11,437 nucleotides of DNA from an uncultured Clostridia bacterium (GTDB taxonomy: Bacteria > Bacillota > Clostridia > Oscillospirales > Acutalibacteraceae), in the NCBI GenBank assembly GCA_946186535.1, contig CAMHNT010000050.1:1-11437 (forward strand), given 5' to 3'. Both the position numbers and the translations under genes were made by a program. Numbering within the stretch: position 1 is the stretch's first letter; each line of letters begins with the position of its first letter. The notes below the pieces were generated by a model that saw only the letters and a list, made by a program, of their open reading frames with translations, was not told where the DNA came from and searched no databases. Below, in pieces: positions 1 to 4,706 of this stretch.

Positions 1-142
1 TTTCTCTCTATCCCACTCACCGGACTTTTCATACTTTTTTACCCCGATTCCGAACATATTCTTGACATAAACCACCGCCCGAGGAAAGGGACTTTTACGG
101 GGAAGGGTTTCTCTCTATCCTGCTCACCGGACTTTTTATACT
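1..142 (-). repeat. Edge of a ~107/108-nt tandem repeat array
   Basis: Two 35-nt segments, 1-35 and 108-142, are 32/35 identical (mismatches only at offsets 14, 15 and 30). They begin the same unit with a period of 107 nt. Position 143 onward is unrelated, so 142 is one end of the array; the other end lies beyond the left edge of the window. Read on the minus strand, the unit translates as YKKSGEQDREK, then PFPVKVPF, then a 17-residue stretch RAVVYVKNMFGIGVKK preceded by P, then YEKSGEWDREK of the next unit. This works only if one base is added near 86-90. With that base the unit would be 108 nt (36 codons) and stop-free. It may be a decayed coding repeat or a non-coding repeat that merely reads open. 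No product is claimed. Confidence 0.7.
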
Positions 143-182
143 CTAATCCGGTTTCACCGCAGTAACATAAAACATCGATAAT

Positions 183-211
183 ATTATCTCGCTGTTTTCT
201 GCATTTGTCAA
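183..211 (-). promoter_or_regulatory. Minus-strand promoter P2 facing the repeat array
   Basis: On the minus strand a perfect -35 box TTGACA (211-206) is followed after exactly 17 nt by GATAAT (188-183), one mismatch from consensus. Transcription would start near 176 and run leftward into the repeat array at 142. The promoter lies immediately after the terminator of the upstream minus-strand unit (223-257), so the array would be transcribed independently of it. In-frame ATGs after the predicted start open only very short peptides. Confidence 0.55.
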
Positions 212-221
212 TCATAAAACA

Positions 222-285
222 TAAAAAAACAGGACAACATATAACTGTCGTCCTGTTCTGAGTAATTATTATTACCCTCAAACTG
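222..285 (-). ncRNA. Candidate ~64-nt small RNA (promoter-to-terminator unit)
   Basis: The predicted start near 285 lies downstream of a consensus promoter (315-320 and 292-297). The RNA would end in the T-run of the terminator at 223-257. Within it, a first hairpin pairs GGGTAAT with ATTACTC (7 bp including one G-U, loop AATA; positions 277-271 with 266-260). The second is the 12-bp terminator stem. No ribosome-binding site with a usable ORF is visible. It could be a free small RNA, or a prematurely terminated leader whose downstream gene lies outside the window. I do not recognise the family. Confidence 0.4.
223..257 (-). terminator. Intrinsic terminator, minus strand
   Basis: On the minus strand AACAGGACGACA pairs with TGTTGTCCTGTT (12 bp, one G-U) around the 6-nt loop GTTATA. 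Seven Ts follow immediately. The G-U pair exists only in the minus-strand RNA (it is an A/C mismatch on plus), and the T-run is also on the minus side, so the terminator is directional. No protein gene sits upstream on that strand, only the promoter at 292-320. Confidence 0.7.
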
Positions 286-291
286 TCTAAT

Positions 292-320
292 ATTATACTA
301 CAATCCGAGCTTTTTGTCAA
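292..320 (-). promoter_or_regulatory. Consensus SigA-type promoter P1, minus strand
   Basis: On the minus strand there is an exact TTGACA (320-315), a 17-nt spacer (314-298) and an exact TATAAT (297-292). This is the best-matched promoter in the window. The predicted start is near 285, so the transcript would meet the terminator at 257-223 after only about 60 nt. Confidence 0.6.
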
Positions 321-443
321 TATTTCATCAAATAATTCTTAATATTTTTTTAACATTTAAGGAAACCTCTGCATTATATCCGTACTTTCATTATTTTCAA
401 AACACATAAAAATATTAATACAAAATAAAATTTACAAAAACTA

Positions 444-472
444 TTGATTTTTCCGAGCGGATATTGTATAAT
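444..472 (+). promoter_or_regulatory. ffs promoter with A/T-rich upstream tract
   Basis: The promoter is TTGATT (444-449), a 17-nt spacer and an exact TATAAT (467-472), with the start expected at about 479. The stretch 409-441 just upstream is almost pure A/T with phased A-runs, like UP elements of stable-RNA promoters. It drives the SRP RNA gene and, by read-through, probably dnaX. Confidence 0.65.
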
Positions 473-489
473 TAATAAGCGATCAAAAG

Positions 490-630
490 TCCATATATTT
501 TTATATGCGGGCGGCAGGTCCTGTGCGATAGGGCGCCGGGAACCATGTCAGGCGGGGAACCGAGCAGCATTAAACGGAGTTGCCCTCTGCGATGCAGTAA
601 GTCTGTCGTTCGTATATCAAAGTATATGGA
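490..630 (+). ncRNA. ffs: Signal recognition particle RNA, small (4.5S-like) type
   Basis: This is the RNA core of the SRP, which binds Ffh and targets nascent membrane and secreted proteins. The diagnostic tip is present: GTCAGG (547-552), a CGG/CCG stem closed by the GGAA tetraloop (556-559), then AGCAGCA (563-569), forming the conserved helix 8 and symmetric internal loop. Further pairings are AGGGC (530-534) with GCCCT (582-586) and CTG (521-523) with CAG (595-597). A basal helix pairs 490-519 with 601-630, about 30 bp with one mismatch (502/618) and several G-U pairs. No Alu-type domain is seen, so this is the hairpin form, unlike the long Bacillus scRNA. The transcript probably spans about 479-638, from the promoter TATAAT at 467 to a T-run at 631-640. 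Location directly upstream of dnaX is typical for Firmicutes. Confidence 0.93.
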
Positions 631-640
631 TTTTTTATTT
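631..640 (+). terminator. T-run ending ffs, 17 nt before dnaX
   Basis: Six Ts, an A and three more Ts directly follow the 3' strand of the SRP RNA basal helix (623-630), so the RNA's own closing stem can act as the terminator hairpin. The dnaX Shine-Dalgarno sequence starts only 5-7 nt later. dnaX expression must therefore come from read-through of this site or from a start site not visible here. Confidence 0.5.
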
Positions 641-656
641 TGGCAAAGAGGTGATG

Positions 657-2393
657 ATGTTGTATCGTGTTCTTTACAGAAAATGGCGGCCAATGGGTTT
701 CGCCGACGTAATCGGACAGCCTCACGTTACCTCAACACTCAAAAACGAGATCAGATCCGGAAGGATTTCTCACGCCTACCTTTTCACCGGCTCGAGAGGA
801 ACCGGAAAAACGACCTGTGCGAAGATCCTCGCAAAAGCAGTGAATTGTCTTAATCTCACCGACGGCGAGCCGTGCGGAAAATGTGAGAACTGCGCCGGAA
901 TTTCAAAGGGCAGCATCATGGACGTTGTCGAAATGGACGCCGCTTCGAACAACAGCGTCAACAATATCCGTGACGTTCTCGACGAGGTTATGTTCACCCC
1001 TGCCGAAGCGAAATACAGGGTCTACATCATCGACGAGGTTCACATGCTTACGACAGGCGCTTTCAATGCGCTTCTGAAAACGCTTGAGGAACCGCCGTCA
1101 CACGTCGTTTTTATTCTCGCAACAACGGAGGTTCACAAGCTCCCTGCAACAATTCTCTCAAGGTGTCAGAGATTCGATTTCAACAGAATTTCTCCCGAGG
1201 ACATTGCCGACAGACTTGAATATATCGCCTCCGAAGAAAAAGTTTCGCTTGACCGGAATGCGGCTATGCTTATCGCTGCGGTCGCAGACGGCGCCATGCG
1301 TGACGCTCTTTCCATTCTGGACAGGTGCATAGGACTGTCGGAAAATATTGATTCGGCGGTCGTCAGAGAAGCAACGGGACTTGCCGGAAGGGACTATCTT
1401 TTCACTCTTGCCGAGGCGGTAAAAAACGAGGATGTTCCTCTTGCGATAAATACTGTCAACGAACTGCACAAGGCTTCGAAAAGTATTTCACGACTCTGTG
1501 AGGAACTTACCGAACATTTCCGCACGCTCATGCTTCTCAAAACGATGAAAAAGAGCGCTTCGGAACTGATCATCATGTCGCCCGAGGAGATCGAACAGGC
1601 AAGGCTCCAGGCGGAAAGTATTTCGCTTACTCAGATTGTATACTGCATTGACGTTCTTCAGGCTTCGCTCGAAAAAATGTTCCGGGGCGGAAACAACAAA
1701 ATCGAGTTTGAAACCTGCATGATAAAGCTTTGCAACCCGAAGCTTTCTACCGATATCGGTGCCGTGATTTCAAGAATAGAAAAGCTTGAACGCTCGGTAA
1801 GACTCGGATTAAGCACAGTTGCTCAGCCGGCTGCTGCGGAAAAAATTTCCGTAAGTGACAGCACCTCTTATGAAAATTCTCATACGCCTTCTGTTCCAAG
1901 AGAAAGCATTCCCATCGATGCAGAAAAAAAAGAGGAACCGGAAACTCCGGAATCAAACGAACCGGTCACGGAGCCGAAACCCGAAAGAGTCAGCGTCCAG
2001 GTCCCTATCCCCACTCCTCCGGTTTCAGGCTCTCAGTCAACGATCGAACAGCTCAGTGCGAACGCTGTTCCGATGCAGGAATGGGAAGATGTTCTCGAGG
2101 CTATGAAAAATCATACGAGAACGACCGCTGCGGCATTCAGGGACACAACCGCTTACATTTCGGGCAACTACATTCTTATTGACGCAAAGGACGACACTCC
2201 GTTCAAGCATCTTCGCAATCAGAGTCAGCGTGAGAAAATGAGAGCGGCGATCAAAGAGGTTACGGGAAAGAATTACAAACTCGGCCCCTACAGAAGAAAC
2301 GAAACTCAGGCCGCAAGCAGGCCTAAGGATAAACTTGATGAATTTATTGAGCACATCTCAAATTCAGATATAAAGGTCACAATTGAGGAATAA
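657..2393 (+). CDS. dnaX: DNA polymerase III subunit gamma/tau
   Basis: Clamp-loader ATPase of the replisome, 578 aa from the chosen start. The N-terminus reads MLYRVLYRKWRP, the family's usual opening. Walker A is GSRGTGKT (residues 45-52), four zinc-binding cysteines sit at 64, 73, 76 and 79, Walker B is IIDEVH (about 124-129), and the SRC arginine-finger motif is at 168-170. The AAA+ lid and collar extend to about 370, followed by a Pro/Glu-rich linker (about 400-470) and a tau-type C-terminal domain. The frame stays open back to 444, but that stretch is the SRP RNA gene and its promoter. AGAGG at 647-651 lies 5 nt before the ATG at 657; the ATG at 654 is too close and TTG 660 is a weaker alternative. 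Just inside the linker, codons 423-425 form an A8 run with a small hairpin after it, a possible slippage site giving a shorter gamma-like form. Confidence 0.96.
   Translation: MLYRVLYRKWRPMGFADVIGQPHVTSTLKNEIRSGRISHAYLFTGSRGTGKTTCAKILAKAVNCLNLTDGEPCGKCENCAGISKGSIMDVVEMDAASNNSVNNIRDVLDEVMFTPAEAKYRVYIIDEVHMLTTGAFNALLKTLEEPPSHVVFILATTEVHKLPATILSRCQRFDFNRISPEDIADRLEYIASEEKVSLDRNAAMLIAAVADGAMRDALSILDRCIGLSENIDSAVVREATGLAGRDYLFTLAEAVKNEDVPLAINTVNELHKASKSISRLCEELTEHFRTLMLLKTMKKSASELIIMSPEEIEQARLQAESISLTQIVYCIDVLQASLEKMFRGGNNKIEFETCMIKLCNPKLSTDIGAVISRIEKLERSVRLGLSTVAQPAAAEKISVSDSTSYENSHTPSVPRESIPIDAEKKEEPETPESNEPVTEPKPERVSVQVPIPTPPVSGSQSTIEQLSANAVPMQEWEDVLEAMKNHTRTTAAAFRDTTAYISGNYILIDAKDDTPFKHLRNQSQREKMRAAIKEVTGKNYKLGPYRRNETQAASRPKDKLDEFIEHISNSDIKVTIEE
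1924..1950 (+). other. Possible slippage site in dnaX (A8 plus hairpin)
   Basis: Eight consecutive As (1924-1931) lie as GAA AAA AAA GAG in the reading frame, giving the heptamer A AAA AAA. Six nt downstream CCGGA (1938-1942) pairs with TCCGG (1946-1950) around a 3-nt loop. In E. coli dnaX the programmed -1 site lies near codon 430, and Thermus dnaX uses an A-run for transcriptional slippage; here the run is at codons 423-425. Against it, the -1 frame does not stop at once but runs about 83 codons to TGA at 2180. Confidence 0.35.
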
Positions 2394-2449
2394 CCGATAC
2401 CACGACCTGCAATTAAAAAATCAATTTACATATTATGGAGGATTAAAAA

Positions 2450-2803
2450 ATGAAAGCAAGAGTACCAAAGGGATACAGCGGCGGCGGAGCACCGGCAAAT
2501 TTGCAGCAGCTCGCAAGACAGGCTCAGAAAATGCAGGAGGAAATGGACGCTGCAAGCACCGAGCTTGAAGCTAAGGAGTACACTGCAGCAGCAGGCGGCG
2601 AGGCTGTTGTCGTAACTGTTACGGGCGGTATGGAAGTTAAGAAAATCGATATCAAACCCGAGGTTGTAGACCCTGAGGATATCGAAATGCTCACGGATCT
2701 CGTTATGGCTGCAACGAACGAAGCGCTCAGATCAGCGGCTACCGAGAAGGAAGAGGTTATGACAAAGATCTCAGGTGGACTTAATATGCCGGGATTGTTC
2801 TGA
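2450..2803 (+). CDS. ybaB: YbaB/EbfC family nucleoid-associated protein
   Basis: Small DNA-binding protein, 117 aa, forming dimers that bind the nucleoid. The YbaB core is clear: a long N-terminal helix (about 18-45, LARQAQKMQEEMDAA), the beta region with VTVTGGMEVKKIDIKPEVVD (about 55-78), then a helical segment ending MTKISGGLNMPGLF. The first 14 residues form a Gly-rich, basic extension (KARVPKGYSGGG), as seen in several Firmicutes members. GGAGG (2437-2441) sits 8 nt before the ATG. It lies 56 nt after dnaX with no terminator between and 2 nt before recR, so the three genes are probably co-transcribed. Its exact cellular role is not settled; the conserved linkage to dnaX and recR suggests a link to replication or repair. 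Confidence 0.95.
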   Translation: MKARVPKGYSGGGAPANLQQLARQAQKMQEEMDAASTELEAKEYTAAAGGEAVVVTVTGGMEVKKIDIKPEVVDPEDIEMLTDLVMAATNEALRSAATEKEEVMTKISGGLNMPGLF

Positions 2804-2805
2804 TC

Positions 2806-3408
2806 ATGGCAGGATTTCAGGCGCCTGCTCTGGCAAGGCTCATAGACCAGTTCAACAGGCTTCCGGGCATCGGAGCAAAAACCGCTCAGAGACTCGCATA
2901 TTATGTTTTGTCGATGCCGAAAGAAGACGCTGTCGCTTTTTCGAAGGCAATAACCGACGCTCACGACAGTATTCACAAATGCAAGAAGTGCTGCAATCTC
3001 ACAGATGATGAGCTATGCCCTATCTGCAAGAGCCCCACAAGAGACAGAAGCACCGTATGTGTTGTTGAAGATCCGAAGGACGTTGTTGCGCTTGAAAAAA
3101 CTCAGGAATATTCGGCGATGTATCACGTTCTTCACGGAGTCATCTCCCCCCTCAACGGGGTTGGACCGGATCAGCTCAGCATAAAAGAGCTTGTCAAGCG
3201 CGTTCAGGAGGACGACGTCAAAGAGGTTATCATGGCAACAAACGCAACCGCCGAGGGTGAAACCACGGCTATATACATTTCGAGACTGCTTAAACCGTTG
3301 GGAGTTAAGGTCACTCGACTTGCTTACGGAATTCCTGTCGGAGGAGATCTCGAATATGCCGACGAAGTCACTCTGGCGAGAGCGCTTGAAGGCAGATGTG
3401 AGCTATAA
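2806..3408 (+). CDS. recR: Recombination mediator RecR
   Basis: RecR acts with RecO (and RecF) to load RecA on SSB-coated single-stranded DNA in gap repair. The 200-aa length is standard. Domains in order: helix-hairpin-helix (LPGIGAKTAQRLA, 19-31); C4 zinc finger with C59, C62, C71 and C74; Toprim domain starting VCVVEDPKDVVALEKT (84-99); and the C-terminal GIPVGGDLEYADEVTLARAL (175-194) needed for ring assembly. The ATG lies 2 nt after the ybaB stop codon, indicating translational coupling. The gene ends 13 nt before a strong terminator. Confidence 0.97.
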   Translation: MAGFQAPALARLIDQFNRLPGIGAKTAQRLAYYVLSMPKEDAVAFSKAITDAHDSIHKCKKCCNLTDDELCPICKSPTRDRSTVCVVEDPKDVVALEKTQEYSAMYHVLHGVISPLNGVGPDQLSIKELVKRVQEDDVKEVIMATNATAEGETTAIYISRLLKPLGVKVTRLAYGIPVGGDLEYADEVTLARALEGRCEL

Positions 3409-3421
3409 TTTACAAAAAAAT

Positions 3422-3470
3422 ATCCCCGAACAGAGCTTTCAGCTTTGAAAGCCTGTACGGGGATTATCTT
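3422..3470. terminator. Bidirectional terminator between recR and the FliB-like gene
   Basis: ATCCCCG (3422-3428) pairs with CGGGGAT (3458-3464). After one mismatch ACAG pairs with CTGT (3430-3433/3453-3456), then GCTTTC with GAAAGC (3435-3440/3447-3452) around a 6-nt loop. An A7 run lies on the left (3414-3420) and a T-rich tract on the right (3465-3473), so it can stop both convergent transcripts. Confidence 0.85.
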
Positions 3471-3476
3471 TTTATT

Positions 3477-4523
3477 CTAAAGAGTTTTCAGTATATTTTC
3501 CGAGGAAAAGTCTGGATTCATAAGAAACTCGTCCGTCATATACTCAATATTTTCAAGAGAATGCTCAACCTCTTTTGAGTATTTGTGAATTACCATAACA
3601 CGTCTTTCAAAGGAGTTCTCGGCTCCGTTCTTCGCCATAACCGCCGAACAGACAGCATATGCGCAATATATCATCTTTACCGTTGTGATAATATCATAGC
3701 TTGCGATTGCGTTCAGATAGTATCTGTAAATATAATACAGCGCCAATCTTCTGTATTCTTCATCGGTATCCTCATTTTCACTCAAAACCGAGCCCGATGA
3801 ATCCTGCACGAAATCATGCCAGTTTTTGTCCATTACCTCCAAGTTTTTTTGCATCTCAAAAACAAATTTACGGCTCTTTTTCTCAGAACCGCAGGCTGTG
3901 TATTTAAAGCAGTAAAGCTTGTTTATATCGAAAATCTCATCGTCAATCAGCTCCTGAACATACTCCGTGAAAGCGATACATTCCCCGAGCTGTTCCGAAA
4001 ACTTCACCTTATCGGTTCTGAAAATATCTGCGGTCAACGCCCTCGCTTTCAAAAGGAAATTCATAAAATCTACGGAGTAGCCGTTGTCAAAATTTTTAAC
4101 CTTAAAATCCCCGATACACTTGAAATCGTTTGTTTTTGAAAGAACCAGCCTGCACGCTTCGGGACATGCGATAGACAGCATGTATTCGATAAATTCCGTA
4201 TAGTCCTGACTGATTCTCGGAAACTCACGGCAGGTATCGCAAACGTGCTCCTCCCCGAAACGCATCTGAATTTCACAGAGCCAGTTTCTGCTCAGAAAGG
4301 GACAGAAATTGTTTTCGAATATAAAAATCCTGTCGCCCTCCGAGTCAATTTTCATACAGCTCCTGAGCCTTTCTCCGAACTCGCCTTCAACCCCTGAATA
4401 GAATTCGTATGATTCATCGTCAACAACAACGTCCCAATCCCTGCAGCAGGTATCGGGGCAAGCGCCTGCCAAACATTTGAAGTTTTTATAGAAATCCGGA
4501 TATATCCGTTTAATATTATCCAC
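3477..4523 (-). CDS. fliB: FliB-like lysine N-methylase family, Cys-rich protein
   Basis: The 348-aa product has the cysteine pattern of the FliB family, named for the Salmonella enzyme that methylates flagellin lysines. The first motif is KCLAGACPDTCCRDWDV (C17, C22, C26, C27). Next come CPFL (C74), LCEIQMRFG (C83), CDTCREFPR (C95, C98) and LSIACPEACRLVL (C120, C124). The cysteines probably hold a metal or iron-sulfur centre. The remainder (about 150-348) is helical and poorly conserved. The start codon is GTG at 4523, with GGTGGAG about 4 nt upstream; no better start precedes it. It is a single-gene unit with its own promoter and no flagellin or motility gene in the window, so its substrate may not be flagellin. 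Members often occur in non-motile Clostridia. The family call is firm, the biochemical role less so. Confidence 0.82.
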   Translation of the reverse strand: MDNIKRIYPDFYKNFKCLAGACPDTCCRDWDVVVDDESYEFYSGVEGEFGERLRSCMKIDSEGDRIFIFENNFCPFLSRNWLCEIQMRFGEEHVCDTCREFPRISQDYTEFIEYMLSIACPEACRLVLSKTNDFKCIGDFKVKNFDNGYSVDFMNFLLKARALTADIFRTDKVKFSEQLGECIAFTEYVQELIDDEIFDINKLYCFKYTACGSEKKSRKFVFEMQKNLEVMDKNWHDFVQDSSGSVLSENEDTDEEYRRLALYYIYRYYLNAIASYDIITTVKMIYCAYAVCSAVMAKNGAENSFERRVMVIHKYSKEVEHSLENIEYMTDEFLMNPDFSSENILKTL

Positions 4524-4549
4524 TGTGCTCCACCTTTTTCCGATAAAGT

Positions 4550-4576
4550 ATTATATATATTTTATCATACTGTCAA
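4550..4576 (-). promoter_or_regulatory. Promoter of the FliB-like gene
   Basis: On the minus strand an exact TTGACA (4576-4571) and an exact TATAAT (4555-4550) are separated by 15 nt, two short of the optimum. An alternative -10, TAATAC, gives a 17-nt spacer but a poorer match. The leader to the GTG start would be about 20 nt. Confidence 0.45.
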
Positions 4577-4634
4577 ATCGTTGTAAATAATTTGTTTCTC
4601 AAAAAACACTCTGATATTATCGGACAAAGTTTTC

Positions 4635-4663
4635 TGTACAACCGGCTTGGGATGTGATATAAT
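4635..4663 (+). promoter_or_regulatory. tex promoter, extended -10
   Basis: TGTACA (4635-4640) lies 17 nt before TATAAT (4658-4663), which is preceded by TG one base upstream (4655-4656), forming an extended -10. A second TATAAT at 4671-4676 with TTGGGA (4647-4652) at 18 nt could be an alternative start. The region is shared with the divergent FliB-like promoter. Confidence 0.5.
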
Positions 4664-4706
4664 TATATTGTATAATAACAACAATCAATGAAATCCGGAG
4701 GTAAAA

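Noticed and set aside
1..142. CRISPR array
   Set aside because: Only two repeat copies of 35 nt with a 72-nt interval that itself appears to belong to the unit; no 30-40 nt spacers and no cas gene.
257..285. Single 29-nt element beginning GTTTGAG and ending GAAC on the minus strand, resembling a type II CRISPR repeat
   Set aside because: It occurs once, with no array, no cas9 and no matching anti-repeat; better explained as the 5' hairpin of the small-RNA candidate.
39..320. 93-codon minus-strand open frame
   Set aside because: Its start codon overlaps the -35 box of promoter P1, and it reads through a terminator and a second promoter. Its last part enters the repeat and stops. The composition is not protein-like and there is no Shine-Dalgarno sequence.
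444..656. N-terminal extension of dnaX back to 444
   Set aside because: The stretch is the ffs promoter and SRP RNA gene; the extension has no homology to DnaX, and a Shine-Dalgarno sequence lies 5 nt before ATG 657, which gives the canonical N-terminus.
1855..2106. 83-codon +1-frame ORF inside dnaX
   Set aside because: Arg/Ser-rich translation typical of an off-frame reading; no start signals. Kept only as context for the slippage question.
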